Assembly (NCBI GenBank): GCA_025331565.1 | Contig: JAFREQ010000065.1 | Location: forward strand, 388,501 to 452,500 | Reading direction: 5' to 3' | Source: Holacanthus passer | Taxonomy: Eukaryota; Chordata; Actinopteri; Pomacanthidae | DNA: 64,000 bases | In this document: positions 46,035 to 60,640 of the stretch, piece by piece | Position numbering within the stretch: the stretch's first letter is position 1 | How the letters are laid out: every line of letters begins with the position of its first letter | The notes under the pieces: generated by a model | Told to the model about the DNA's origin: nothing | Seen by the model: the letters and a program-made list of their open reading frames with translations, nothing else | Databases searched by the model: none | Program-made: the position numbers and the translations under genes

Positions 46035-48419
46035 ATTCTCATTGGAAAAGTAAAAACCCTTTCTCCAAAAAGTCTATATTCTACTAATGGACAACAGCGA
46101 ATGTGTGTTAAAAGAAATAAGATAAGATGAGATAAACTTTTAGTTTAGGGGACAGAAGCAGTTAAATAGTAAAAAAAAAGAGCAATTTAAACAGGCTAAA
46201 AAGATGATATTCACAAATTTGCATGAGAAATGAGAAATTCACACGAGACTTGCATTATGAAATATTACATACTAAATGCAAAATATTGTACATTGACTAG
46301 AATGGAGTGAAATGTGAAATATTAAATACTAAATTCAAAATGTTGCCAGGACATTGACTTAAGATAAAAATAAAATGAGATATTTCACAGTGAGCTGCGA
46401 TCTGAGAGTTGCAGCTGGGGGGCGCTAGAGCACGAACCAACGAGAGAAGGCTTGTGTTTGGGGTCACTTCATACAGAGGCTTATTCATGACACTTTGTCG
46501 CCTCTGCATTTAGACAGGAATGCAAAACATATATGCTATGTTCATGGAAACACTGATTATCTCTATGTTGCTCCCTTGAGGTACGAGGTTTGTTGCCTCC
46601 ACCTGCATCGACCATGTTTGGGAGAAAAATTTGATCAGTCCCATCAAAGCTGCAAAATGTTGACTGGGACTGTATTCAGCATCTACTCAGTCCAGTCTAC
46701 GTCAGGGCAAGATCACTGTCTTGGTTCTGATACTGAAAAAGAAGAAGTTGGTGACACCAGACAGGAAAGTTTTTTATCTAACTTAAACCACAATTCCCCC
46801 AATATAACCCGACCACAAATGAATCCTGGTCTCCTGTGTCAAAGTCCCTGTCTGCCCACCCTGCAGCCGCCGTCCATCACGACTCGACCAGAACGCAGCA
46901 GCTCGTGGAGTGGAAAAGAAAGGTTGCCAGTAAACATAATCCACTCATTATACCCATAATCTTTAGGAAACAGTGTTGTCCCACATTGCAGCGCACGGAG
47001 GAAACATAGGAGCGACTCATAGCTGCAAAAAATTTAAACAGCTTCTGGAAAATCGCAGAAAATGAAAAATTAAATTCTGCTATCATATATCATCATATAG
47101 GCTAATGTAGATATACATATTTTTCATTTACACACATTGCATCCTAAGTCTGTCTAGTTTGAATTTATTGTCTATTTTCAGTTGCTGTCAGGAATCCTCC
47201 TTTTCTCAATCAAATAAAATGCATGTATTTTAAAGGCCTCTGATGAATATAACTGTTGATATCCCTCCTGTCCGTACTCAACTTTTCCCACTGAACTTTT
47301 CATACACATCACATGAGCTGCTAACTGCCGTATAAAAGTCATCCTCCCCCTGAGGATGTTCTTCACTCGGATTATTTGGCGCTGCCCACCTATCCGCATC
47401 GGCGTGGCACTCATAATCACACTAACGCGAACCCTCCCAGGTATTATTATGACAATGACATTTGCCAATAGAAGGGCAGGCAATCACAATAGATGTTTCC
47501 ATTGCAGTAAAAGTGATTTATAGCGGCTCTCATAGAAATGATGATCCAGAGGGGGCATGTTAGTGAAGGAGGATAATAGCACCCCTGTGCAGAGCTCCTC
47601 TCCATCCGGCGTGGCGTGCACCGCAACACAGCCTTGACTGCCTCACAAACTCCGCTCCCTCGGATGACTGAACCTCCCGGCCTTCACAAAGTCTATTCTC
47701 CCTCAGATAAACGCCGCTATAAATAAAAGAGTACAAAGCCAGTCACCTCTCTGTTTAAAGAGACGCGCCACCTTCCCACACACGGGATCGTTTGTTTGAT
47801 CTAATCTCCCCAGTTTGGTCCGGGGCCGCCGGTCTGCTTTCTGGCCCGGCCCGCCTGACTGATTGTTGGAGCCTGCTGCCGCTGTGTTTGCTGGGAGACG
47901 GAGCCCAGGCCGTGGGTGGTATTTGCCATTTGAGGATTTTCGGCGTTGTAGACCAGATGGCCGTCAACCTTGTGTTGATCTTGGAGCACGGTCTTGCCAA
48001 AAACCGCTTCCCCCACAGTGGAATAAGAAGAATCGAGATGTTAAACATGCTCCCTGCCCCCGAGCTCCTGGCTTCACCGCGCCACAGAGGGATTATGTTT
48101 GTATCTGGCCTGGCAGCAGGAGTCGGTACGGGCTGTAATAGAGCCCAAAGGGACCGGGGCTGGCACAGAGAAGAACAAAATGACACCACCAGGGGCCCGC
48201 GGGTGCCGTCTACTTTCCTCTGTTTCTACTCCCTTCTGGTCCGACACGAGTTCTCTCGCAGCATCAAATCAGTTCATTTCAAATATCTAAACTCGGAAGG
48301 TCACAAGTTCAAAAATAATCTATCGTTCAACAGATGTTTTTGAACTAAAAACCAGGCAGCTCATTCTATCAAACTCCATCCAGATACGCTAAATAACAGA
48401 AGAAACAAGGATATTAGAG

Positions 48420-48530
48420 CTACGGAGATACGATTATTCGCTTGAGAGTTAGATGAGAAGATCGACACCACTCTCACTTCTGTCTGTCAGATATTAAGCT
48501 GGAGGCAGGAAACTGCTTTGCATAAAGGCT
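48420..48530 (-). repeat. teleost 'AACAAACGAGATATA' family, inverted partial copy
   Basis: Reads GAGAGTTAGATGAGAAGATC, GACACCACTCTCACTTCTGT, the end of the family in minus orientation. It lies head to head with the next copy. Confidence 0.6.
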
Positions 48531-48544
48531 GAAAACAGAGAATC

Positions 48545-48840
48545 CCATTAAAACACAACTTGTTGTTTTTACGCCTTTTTGTAAAGTTTAAACAAACGAG
48601 ATATAAAGTGTTAATTAGTGAGATTCAGAAGAAGTGCTGGAGAGATTTTTTTCACCCTTTGACAGAGACAGACTGTTTCCCCTGTTTCCTATGTTGCATT
48701 GTCTTTTTCCTGTAAATGCCTCTGGGATGTAGTTTCATATTTACTGCACAGATTTCAGAGTGGTGTTGATTCTTCTCATCTTAGAAAGAGAGTGTAAAAA
48801 GCATATTTCCAAAATGTGGAGCTCGTCCTTTAAACACCAG
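48545..48840 (+). repeat. teleost 'AACAAACGAGATATA' family, longer copy
   Basis: AACAAACGAGATATAAAGTG, TTAATTAGTGAGATTCAGAA, GACTGTTTCCCCTGTTTCC and AGTGGTGTTGATTCTTCTCA are in the family order. Its end is complementary to the neighbouring inverted copy. Confidence 0.7.
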
Positions 48841-51800
48841 TGGAGAGAGTTTAAATTAGCTCACTGAAGTTTCAGATCTCCGTGTGTCGACACAAACTCA
48901 TGAGAGGCATCTTCACATAAAGTGAGACGACCTTTGACCCCATCACGTGTTCGCTCTCTCGGGATCTCTGCTGCTGCTGGTTCTCCTCTGTGTGTCTGTG
49001 GGTCTCTCTCTCTCCTGGATCCCTGATTACAGCTCTGCCCACTCACCTGCTCGCAGCCACACATCTGCAACCCATCAGCTCATCCACTCAGCAGTATATC
49101 AACTCCGGTGCTTCAGCTGCTCAGATGAGATCCTTCAGTTTTCCAACATGGTGCGAATTCTACAGCCAATTTAAACTGGAGCTCAGTATTTTCTTGTTGT
49201 CTGACTAATCCTGTGCTCACCTGTGCTTCAGACACCTGTGCGTCTTCCATCTCCACCTTTGGGCAGTGTCTCCTGTCCTGCCTGCTCTCACAACCCCAAA
49301 CTCCACCTGCCATCGTTCACCTGATAAAACCAATATTTGGCCTTAAAACCGTCTCCTGCGTTTGGGTCCAAATATCATTGAGTGCAACAAGCTCAGCTCA
49401 CCTTCTGCTCCGTCAGCGACTTCCTGCCAGACTCCATTCAGTAAAAACTCTGGAAACTTTATAAAGTCATTTCTGCCCCGAGAGCAGCTCTGTCACTTAT
49501 TAAACTGACAATCTGCAACCAAACCTCTCAAAAACAGTGAAGCATTGTTAACAGCTGTCGTGTCGTCTGCCTCTTCAGATCCTGTCCGACCATGATTACA
49601 TCTCGTTCAGTCCTCTGTCCACGTCCCTCTCCACTCGCCCATATAATGACGACATTCTCCACCATGAAAAGGACAGACACCATCTCCCATCCGGAAACTT
49701 CCCTCGGCGTTTCACCGGGCTCTGAATCAGACACGAGTGCGCTGCTTTGCTCCCCGGTTGCGATCCTTTACCCCGACCCCGGAGCGCCCAGCCGGCACCA
49801 AGTGCTTCTCATCCCTCATTACGTGTAATTCCAGCGGCCATCTGCTCGTGGCGACAGGGCCCATATGCAGCTGTTGCTCCGGGACGCACTCTGACGTTGA
49901 CCCGCGCCTCTTCTTGACAGGTATTTCCGATCCCTGAGAGGCCTGTTGTGCCCTCTGACGCTGCTTCTAATCTACCTGGTAATTTGAGGCTTACTGTGCT
50001 GCAGAGGAGCCGAATCTTCCATCTCCTGCCTCCTGTCATGTCTCACGTTAGCCTCTGAAAGGAGAGGAGGGAGAATATTGGGTCTCAATCCCTCCTCAGC
50101 ACGTCTGAAGTCGAGTAAAGCTGAAGGGAGAGCAAACGGATGAAAGGAAGCTCAGGACCAGGACGATGTGATAAGTTCTCCGATTCTTGTCTGCGTTGTG
50201 TTTTATAACCAGCTGACGTGTCTGTAATTTAAGATGGACGTTGCTCGATTGATGATGACGCCTGTATCATGTTAGAATAATGATCATGATGGAAAATGGA
50301 AAGAAAACCAAACAGATTGAATATATATTTAATATTATTAAATAAATAAACAAATAGGGAAAAATAAAATACAAAATATTTGAAAGAAGAATAAGAAGTA
50401 TGAAATTTTATTTCATACTATACCAAATGTAAATAAAATCTAAAATGAAAATGGAAATACTGACTGAGTCCAGTTTTTAGTAATCCAGTATTGTGATCAC
50501 TGTATTATCTTTTACACCCTCACGCCCTCCAGCTGAGTCAGTCCATGTCTGTAAACTCACATCCTTCACAGTGAGCTCTGCAAACTTTCCAGTCTTTGAG
50601 CGTCTCAGATCTTCGCCGCTGCTGCTGGCGTGAGGCTCAGGATTTGAGTGAAATTAGCATAATTTACAGTGAGTGTTCCCCAGTCTGCAACCTCGCCCAC
50701 AAACTTCCCCTCTGTACTCGACCCCCCCCGCCTCGCTCGCTCTCCCCCCGACACGCTCCGATCCGACACGAGCATGCGTGCACACAAAGCACAAGGTTTC
50801 TGAGGCTTATTTTTTTTGTTGTTGTGCTCCGCAGAGGAAAGAGATGAGGAGGAGGCAGAGCAGATGTCAGGACTGATAGCGAGCTTATCTAAACATCATT
50901 GATTTCCACACGTTCATACCGGGGCCGGCACGGGTTGGTTTCCTCCTCCGATGCCAAAGCATTTTAGCAGGGTAGCCGGGAAACTTGTCAGAAAGGATGA
51001 AACTGATGAAAAAGACACAAAAGGCCGTCCACCCACACCTTTCCCCGCTCCCGTCAACACGTTCTGGAAAGCCTTAACAAGAGAAGGGCACCTTTAACTT
51101 TGACGTGGGACTCATCAGCGTGTTTGTGGAACAGGAAGGGGAAAGACGTGGACATGGAGCGGAGGAAAGAAATAATTGGCCACACTCTCTGTGCGTCCGG
51201 CTCTGAGCCCGGCGTCGACCGCACTCCTGCTTCTGTTAGTGTTTGACCTATCTGCCCATTTAAGCAGCTCCATCGCGGCGCATGTTCACCTACTGAAGCA
51301 TGAAAGCCCTTAGACAGACGGAATAGAGAGAGGTGCAAAGGAGGCTTACGAATAGGATAACAGGAGGAGGCGAGCAGAAGGAGACCTGGACGAGAAAAAA
51401 AACAATCCTCAAACTTCTCATTTTCAGCTCGTGGGATGAGTAATATCATTGTTTTCTTGTAAACGAAGCCGCGAAGATAATGTCACTTGTTTCAAGAAAA
51501 CAACAGCTGCTGCATTTTAAAACGGTCTCAAACCACCGACAGATTGTTTTACTCATCTTAAAGTGATTGCTGTCTGATTTCACAAAATGACCCTCAAATT
51601 AAGCAACAGGTACTTTGCCAGGTGCTCAGATCCGTGTTTCCCCAGACTCTTCTCGAGTGTTTTAGAAGATGCCGCTTATACGATGACTTTGTGAATCTGT
51701 TTCCTTAACTGCAGAGGTTGGAGGAAAAGGACAGACTGGACTTCCTGGTGAACTGAGGGGCGGTGCAAAGAGTCCAACAGTCAAATCTGTGCAAGTAACA

Positions 51801-54800
51801 CGGGTGAAAAACTTTGCTTTGACTTCTGACTGAACACGTCACCTGTGAGGAGGAGGTCAGGCTGAATGAAAGCCTCGACAAAACGTCCAGCAGCCAACGT
51901 TATTTCTGACAAAGAACCAATCTTGTTTACTTGTTTCCCAGATTTGTTTTATGTAAATAAAACTGAACCATAATGACCCCTCATATCATTTAATGGCCCT
52001 TGAAGAAGTCTCCTTGCTCAGATGAGTGTTTTTATGAACTGAGCAGAGTCGTGGATGAACGCCCCCCCCTCAGCACAAAGCCATCATCTGATTTGGCTCT
52101 GTTTGGACGCAGGTCTAATGGACTCCTGGTGCGTCTCCGACTCCTCACCGCAAACTCAATAACTCTTCCCTCTGGAGCTACGGCTCTCCCTCCTCGCCGT
52201 CGGGTTGTTTATCATTCCTCCGCTCAGAGGACGTACTCAGCAGCCGTTAAGACGAGTGCTCGCAGTGAAATGTCAAGGATTGTCGCCGCCGCCTGCTGTG
52301 TTTACTTCCTCCTCCCTCCCTTCTGTTTCAGACCGTTCGTCCGTGTTGCCTCCAGGCGAGTTGGCTTCTCGCACGCCCCCTGTGACACGTCCCATCTTTA
52401 AAGTGCAGCTTTGACGGCACATTTGCTCAACATGACAATGAGGGTTGCCCGGCCCCAGGCGAGCCAAGCGACGCCTGCACACAGATCGCAGGGAGTGTTT
52501 GTACACATGTGTTTGTGTTTGTGCCGGCGTATATGATCATATCGCTCCAGGTTTGTCTTTACGGAGCTGCTGTTTATCCTGCTCATTCAGGGGTTCGTGC
52601 AGAAACACATGAAGGAGAAAAGCGCCACTCTGATTTTCTCCAAGGTTTGGAGCATGTTAACTATGAATGGGATGAAAAAAAAAATCCCTCACAGTTTGTA
52701 CTCGAACGTACAGTAGATAAAATCAATGCTCACCCGCTGCTGCGAGAGCCTTGACCCCATTTTTAAAAACATCTCACTGTCTTGATATGTGACATGTTCC
52801 CAAGCATTTCCTGCTTATTATGGACTTAAAGCAAGATTCACCAACATTTCTCCTGCTAAATGCGCCCTGGGCTCCATCCATTAGTGGTTATCACCCCAAT
52901 CACAAAAGGAAAAGGAGGCAATCTTCTGAGCACAGAGGGTGGGGGGTGTTTGCGAGGGTGTGGTGGAGGAAGAGGTTGATTTGCAGGGGAGGAGTTCCCC
53001 CCTCGTGGGGTTAAGAGAGGCAAGACATGCTCCACAGAGAAAATCACTCAGCCTCATTGTGCGGACTAAATCAGAAAGCACCACCGGCCCATCCATCTCT
53101 CTCAGCCGGCGCTACATGCGGTGATACTCGGGCGTGCGATTGTGGTGGGACGCGCATGCCTTCGTGTGCGTTTCTGTTGTTCTGTGTGATGTGGAACTGC
53201 AGAGGGAGGTGGGGGTGATGAAGAGTCTTAAAAGCCTTTAGCTTTTCTCCCTGTCTCCTGAAATCCACAGCACCCATGAATCACCATCGCTGCTGTTTTT
53301 AGCCCGATTACTTTTCTTTCAGAGCTCCACAGCTTGTTTAATCCCTGTGGTTTATGCCGGTGGTCACAGGAAAAATAACAAGGAACTGATCATCAGCATC
53401 TTGTTGTTTCAATTTTTACAATATTTGCCGGCGGATGAAACTCATGTTAACGGGCAGAGTCATGAACAGTGGGATTACTTTTCAATCCCACCAATCACGT
53501 CCTTCTCAATAATTCTGTTTGCAGCCTCATGTGAATCTGGCTCCGTTTCAGATCGATGATGCTTCTTTTAAAATATGCTTCTTGCAGGAAAGTGAATATT
53601 CAGCTTGTAAATCATCTTTTCCTGATTTGATCATTTCAAAGTCCAAATTCAAAAACTTGACTTTTCAAAGTAGTCTTTATTACCAAACTTAGAAATGAGC
53701 CATGAAATCTCATTGTGAGAACTGTTTGCAACACTCGAGGTTACACTTGAAATCCATAACCTCATGCAGTTAATTGAGAAAGCTGTTGACTTGAATCTGC
53801 ATTGAAACACTTTAGCTTTAATCATGTGATTTGATAACCCCAGACTCTCACACTTTGAGGAGCATTATAAGCATTGTGTTAGCATGTTGATGGAGCCTGT
53901 AGCGTGACTGTAGACTCTTTAAAAAATGCTTTTATCATGAAAGATTAAACGTCTCATATGAAGTCACATTGCATGTTCTGTTTACAGTTCCCACTTTAAG
54001 AACGCTGATGAGGTTTCTGCATTATAAGCTTGTAGCTTGTTGGTGGCATTCAAACGCATTTTGATCGTGGAGCCTTTGCCGGCTGCAGATGGAAACCCGC
54101 CGCCTTTTCAGCTCGCTCCAACCTTTGAGCCACCTTGCCACCGGCAGTTAATTCCCCTTAATCTGCAGGCAGGTCAGGGCAACAAAGTTACTGGATAAAG
54201 ATACGGCTGATTGCCCACCGGACCCTCATTTCCTTTTAGTGGTGGTGGAGACGAGTCAATTATAAACTTAAATAGCCAAACTTTAAAAAGTTACCACCAC
54301 TTAGGTTGATTGCACGAGCTTTCCATTGTTTTTAGAAGAGTTTCCCGGAGCATTATAATTGCCTCAGTAATATGCGGCGCCTTTTATCCTGCTCATAAAA
54401 GCCAGTCACATTAATCAAGTTGTATTGGTGTTGGTGAGCTATATGAGATGATTGGGACAATAAGTGGTGCGTGTCTTTTTGAGATGCGAGACTCAGAACG
54501 TGTCATCCAAACCAAGTTCCCAACCATTAAATGTTATGACACTATACCTCCATTAAAAACCTGGATATTACTCATTTCAGAGCCTTGGAGGAGGAAAAAA
54601 AACTGTTCTGCGAAGTTCATTTCTCGGTGTCAATCTCATATCTCCGGTAATTGTGTCAAGCAGGTCATACATGCGAAAAGAAGACGGGGGGGAAAACAGC
54701 GTCCTCAATAACATGGCAGATTTAATTTGTTAGCGTGGATGAAAATTGGCCAGTGAAGAAAACAAACGACGGTTACATGGGCCGATGGTACCAATTCGTC

Positions 54801-57145
54801 AGGGGAAGATTGAGGAGCCGGTCTCGAGATAGCTCGCGTCTCCATAAATCATGTTGACAATTGACTTGAACTGCGAGAGGAGGAGGTCTCCCATAAAGCG
54901 AGCCTGAACAGACACTGATATAGGACGTGTCTCTCCCTCTGCCCAGAAATAGAACGACAGCTTGATGCATTGAGGATGGCCTGTGATGGCTGACTGAAAC
55001 ACCGTCTGCACACTCATTTAAAGTGGTAATCTGTGAATTGGTTTCAACTGTGGCGCCATCTTTGGTGGTATGTTGCCATTGCTCTTGTGGTTCTTTCCAA
55101 CAGTCACTCATCAAACAGCGTTGAGGCCACTGTGGTGTTCGTCGTCTTGAAGATTTAGTTTCTGTAGGTAATCTTTTCTTCTTGAATCCAAAATGCTGCT
55201 GGAGCCAAAACCTAAAATACTAATTCATCACTTTCTGTAACCAACCTCACTCCAGTCAGTGAAACTGCAAACTCGCTTTAACTAGCTTTAATCTTTAATT
55301 TGACATCAATATCTGAGTTAAAGTATCCAAGCCTATTGCCTTGATATGGACACAGGTTCAGTAATGCAAGCTGCATTTCTGACTTTAAACTGGGGTTCAG
55401 ACTCACAATAAACGTGAAAACAGTGTAAACTTCCTTCTGAGGTTTTACCTGCAAAGTAATTAAGATCCACTCACCACAGCCTAATCCCTGCAAATGCTTA
55501 ATGTGCCTGTTGAGCTTTCCCAGATGACAATAAGTAAAACTAAATCTGTTCTTCTGGCTATTAGAAGCTTCTTCCTCCTCTATCAGGTCTGATCTCTTCC
55601 TCATCTCCCTGCATCCTCTGCCTCTGTGCTCTCTCTGTTTTACTGCAGCAGCAGGAGGAAGGCAAACTAAATAAGACTTGAAGAGGTATTATTTACATTA
55701 CTGTATTGTGAGATGAGTCACGACCTGTTGGTAAGATCAGTAAATGTGATTGGATGACTAAAATTAGAACTTTAATATCCAGCCTTACTCTATTACAGGG
55801 AACAGTAATGTGATTACAGTAGGTAACCTGCTCTCGAATGCGGCACTGATTATAGATGAAAAATCATCTTCTCACTCTGTGTTTAAATCTATGAGGTGCA
55901 TTACTTAAGCTCAACACTTCTGAAAGTCCTCCCCCAATAAATAATTTCTTAATACATTATGTAATTGAAAATATATATTTAATAGAAGCTGACTTAGCTT
56001 TTGAAATAATTCACACATAAACGCTTTTTGAAGATTTATGCTCAGTGGTCTGATTGGTTTCAGAGCAGACATAGGTCACTTCCTGTCGTCAAACCAAACA
56101 CGCCCACTTCATGTAAAATCAAGCGCTGTATTGCACATCAAGCAATAAAATACATACTTTATGATTTTTACTTCCCCACTTCGAGATCGGTGGCTTCATG
56201 TCGTCTGCAGAGAGGATGCAAACAGTAAACTGTGAGACGCAGCCTGTCAATACATGTAAGTCTGTGGCTGAGTCCATGAGATCGCGTCTGCAGATCGGAG
56301 CCAATCAGAAAAGAGTCTTAGTGATGGCGTCTATCATAAAACACCTGCTTTTGGAATTTTAGGTTTTAACAGTCTGTTCACTCGAAACGCCGTCGAGAGC
56401 AGTATTTTAACTTTAATAATTCACATAAATTGAGCTGACCTACCTTCTAATAATGAACCTTACAAACAGCATAAAGTAAAGCAGGAAGTGCAGCTAAAAT
56501 CTATTTCCTACGTCTGAAAGGAGGATGAAAGGAGAGACACACAGTCACACTGACGACCAAAACAGCAAGATAAAGAGTCTTAATGATGGAAAAAGTGCAG
56601 GTTTGTCCACTTTGATGGAGGCAGACTCATCAACTTTGACAGAATAATCGTTCACCTGACTGACAAAAGGATTTCAGCTCCAAACAGCTAAAAAGCAAAA
56701 CAGCATTCTTATTTCATTTTATGCTACTAAATTGGTGGAGATCCGAGAATTTGCATTTAGCGCCAGTCAAATCCAAGGGGCTGCGAACGCCCCCCCCAAC
56801 AGGCCTGTATTCCTTCCCAGTCCACCGCTGCCCCCCCTCAGCTGTAATGAGATCTGCGCCTGCCCTCTCCCTCGCTGCCTCCGTCGGCGGCTCAGAGAGC
56901 TGTGTTTATGCGGCTTCACCAGATGTTGATTCAACCGTTGAACAGATGACAGACTTAGCCAGCAGCTGAGGAGACAAATCCACAGTCCAACACTCAGCAG
57001 TCTTCACCCTCGCTTCTTCTCTGCCTGCTTTGTTTACATGCGTCTGTCTCTGTCTCGCTTTCTCTTTCTTACTCACACCATATCAATGTTCTGACATTTT
57101 TTTCCTCCTCGTTCCAGCCTGGCACATCCGCGTGGATTGTCTGCA

Positions 57146-57172
57146 AACACACACACACACACACACACACAC
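57146..57172. repeat. (AC)n microsatellite
   Basis: Pure dinucleotide run. Confidence 0.95.
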
Positions 57173-60100
57173 TCTTCCTTTTGTGTTTGAATAGTAATGA
57201 TTTTCTTACAAGGCAGCACCAGACTGTAAAGTTGCAAATTATGATTTCAAAACCGTAGTAAACAAAAAGAATAAGCAGTTAAGTGTTGCACTATACGGAG
57301 CTGTGTAATTGTAGGAGCAGGGAATAAACTGCACTGTGGTGTTTTCCTCTGGAGAAGTCATTTACTTCAGTTGCTCTAATAAACATTCAGCCATAAAAAC
57401 AAATCCATCCACCAACGCCAAATGTGTAAAGCTGTCGGTGTTGGAATGACAGATTAGAGCGTCCACCAAGCAAATAAAACATGACTCTGAAGGTCTGAAC
57501 GGCTTTTTCAGACGTGGGTTTTCTCCTGATTATGTGCGCTTCAAATTCCCATTACAAAACAAACCAACAAAAAAACCCAACAAATTATCATTATTATTTT
57601 TGCAGTTTATGGCTGGTTTGCCCGTCAGAGGATGATCAGGAAGGGATTCAGCGCTTCGGTGAAGTCTGGTTCAGAAACCATAAACCCGCCCAGCCGGCTC
57701 TCTGCCTGCAGCCATTTCCCTGATTATATCTAAGCTTTGAAATAATATGTTGTCATCGACAGAAAGTCCATCTGAAAACACTTGCTCTTGTTTGCTGGTG
57801 TGTTTCTTTTATTCATGTACATGTCTGTCTCGATGATACGACTCACAGAAATATCCCAACCATAGTGAAAGCAAGACAACATTTTCAGCCTTCTGAAGCA
57901 TCATAGAGAGAAAAATCCTTTGTAAGGCAGACACCAATTTCTCAAACAGCAGCGGGTTCAGCAGACCATAATGCCGCAGAGCTGCAGAACACGGGCGCTC
58001 TACATGACTCCCATTTTTTCTTGACTGTTGCTCACATGTAACCCGCAGCTGCATGCAGAATGTAGTCTGGCGCTTTTCAAAAACATATTCTGGGAAATGT
58101 CAGAAATGACAAACCGGAGTTGACGTACACAAGGCGGGAAGAGGAGAAGTGAGTTTACCTCTGAAATAACAGGACTGAACGTCACACCTGGATGAAACTT
58201 CTCAAAGTGATATCTGACAAAAACCAGATGCAATTCAGACGATCATCAGATGCAAGTTTGTGTAATTCTAACTCAGGGAAAACAATTGCCATTCTCATCA
58301 CATGTCGTAAAATAATTTCGCTCTCGATGCTCATTCGCCTTGAAATAAATCAAGAGAGGGAACTGAGGAGCATTCATTATGAATGCATTCCTATTCTTGC
58401 ATGTGCTCTTTGCAGCCTCTCTTCTCCTTGTTCTTAATTCGTGTCTGGCTCTTCAAATATTTAAAGGTAGGACTTAAGAATTGAAGTGACTGCAAACATG
58501 GATCCCAGGACACACTTGACAAGGCTGGCTAGGTTGTTGTACAAGACAAGCACTTACTCAAAACATATGGCCACGAGAGCTCGACGCTGAAGTTAGGAGA
58601 GGAAGCCAAAGCGTCGCGCTCGTGTCCCCGACTGACTTCGTTATCGAGCTTTCTCTTCCATATGAAACTTAAATCAGTAAACACCGATTTGGTTGTTTTC
58701 AGATCACAAAATGTCAAAAAGTTAAAACGGGGCCAGTGTGGCATCGTATGAACGTCATCGGCAAACAAATCAGTTTCTTCTTACTTCACTTTATAGCCAG
58801 ATATTTCAGTTATTATGACACACTTTTCTCACATTAGATACACATGCATGAATCTTAAGATTCAGACGTTTCCCTCTGGATTCAGTGGAGGTGAAACCAG
58901 GAGCTAAAAGGAAGAGGAATATCGCTCTTAAATACATGAGGTGGACAGAAAGACGACTCCAAATGAAAGATAATGGAAAGCTCCTGCATGTGTAAATAGA
59001 CAACTGTTTGTTCGTCGTATCAGCTTTGCTTCCCTCAGGTGGCCTGAAAGATCAATTAAAGCTGCTTTAAATGATATGAAGAGCTAAAAGGAGAATGAAT
59101 ATCGGCCAGAAGGCTCCAAATGAATGAGAATGTTGCTCCTTGTCTGGTTTGCTGAATCGACTGTATTAGGTTGTTCTGCTGATTCAAAATGACCGAAATC
59201 AGACGATATTTCTTTAAATGACTGACGAGCTGAATACAAATATAGGCCTTTAAACTTAAATGTCTCAAATTCAGCCCAGTTTAACTTGAGCATCTGAACA
59301 TCCTTTAACCTGCAAAACCATGTTTACCGGGACCTGGTACTTTTGTTTTCCACCAGTCTGATTTCATGACGACTTAAATCTCCTCAGGAGAAATGCAAAG
59401 CCCTGAATACGGTAGGAAGAGGAACCGATCCTCCCATCTAACCAGGAATTCCTGCAGACAGCCGATACTGAACTCTCGCTGTGGTTATTTCCTCACTTCA
59501 CTCCTCCTCTACATCTTCCATTCTGTCTCATCTGCGCTCCTCAGCTGAAAAAGAGGACACAGGTAATGTGATTTCAAAGGGAAGGGAGGGCGGACGGGTG
59601 TTGAAGTGTGTGTTTTCAGGGGGGGGGTTATGACAGTCGAGGGGTAGATCTCTTTTGAACCGAGGCAGACTGAGATCAAACGGCTCATCTGTGTTTGTGT
59701 GTAGAGGAGGGGAGGTGGGGAACGGTAGGTGCCCCACCCCACCACTCCCACCCATCACCGCAACAAGGCATCAGTGATGTCGGCCCCGTCAAACAGCGCG
59801 AGCGAGCACGAGGGACTTTAGCTTAGCATGAGCGAATAAACAGGTTCTGACTGGAGCTCTTTCACCGAGCCTCAGCAACATGCATCATTCAGCTGCAAGG
59901 AAGTAAAAGGAATTTCATCTTGAATCCTATTTTGTCTCTTATTCTTCCAGGAAAAAATGTGATGATTCCTTGCAAATTAACTTTAGCTTGAGCAGAACGT
60001 TTAATATTTGAAGGATTGAACATATCATGCACTAATGTCTTGATATTTATCTTCCTGAACGCAGACTTTCAGACGTTACAATGAAAGTCTCACGAGCACC

Positions 60101-60499
60101 TAATTACAGTTCCCTGACACTTTAAACACAGTTAACTTGATGCTCGGGGTCAAACAATCACAGAGATATATTCACAGTTTGCTCTACCTTTTTTAAAAGC
60201 ACTCTAATACATTGATTCATTTCTTATAGATTCAAATATAAATGAAATAAGTTTAAAAACTGTGAATGAGAGAATTTAAAGGTGAAATGAGCCTATATGT
60301 GTTTTCATTGAATTTTTACCCTCATAGTGTCACGAAAAAGAAAAAACGGAGAGGAAAACCACACTGATCGTCAGTAACTCTAAATCTTACACTTCAGTCC
60401 ACGCAAACTGCTTATAATATCCAACTTTATATAAAGAATAGGTTATTTTCTTGAGCCTGCACTAAATGGCAATGCAACAAGAACATTAGCATTCATTTG

Positions 60500-60640
60500 A
60501 TGAAAGGTCAAAGTTCACTTCCCTTTTAGCTCCTTTTAGGTCTCTCTTGGACTTCGAGTCTCCTGCTGCTAAATGCTCCACTTGTTCACCACCTGGTCGC
60601 TAACTTCATCTGAGCAGGTGGGGTTTGAAAGATCTTTAGC
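60500..60640 (+). repeat. teleost 'CACATGGAGTCGTGT' type repeat, copy 3
   Basis: CTGCTAAATGCTCCACTTGT followed by TCACCACCTGGTCGCTAACT is the same segment order as in related copies. Partial. Confidence 0.45.

Larger units (their letters stand above)
33951..48410. other. non-coding stretch, candidate regulatory blocks and repeats
   Basis: No credible exon seen. Recognised repeats: 36022-36062, 37990-38220, 39988-40330, 42225-42500, 43999-44022, 44680-44885 and 46006-46034. Unique-looking blocks: 36530-36800, 41190-41420 (several TAATTA-like sites) and 45395-45560. CpG-dense patches lie at about 43090-43340 and 43640-43870. The candidate untranslated first exon of cdh20 could lie here but is not identifiable. 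Confidence 0.7.

Noticed and set aside
46495..46959. 154-codon open frame on the plus strand
   Set aside because: No recognisable motif, low-complexity C-terminal half, no partner exons.
47792..48343. 183-codon open frame on the plus strand, with a 144-codon frame on the opposite strand
   Set aside because: Both frames lie in the same GC-rich block and neither shows a known domain. Long opposing frames are expected in GC-rich DNA.
52000..52401. 133-codon plus-strand open frame
   Set aside because: Arginine- and serine-rich with no known family. Likely chance in CpG-containing DNA.
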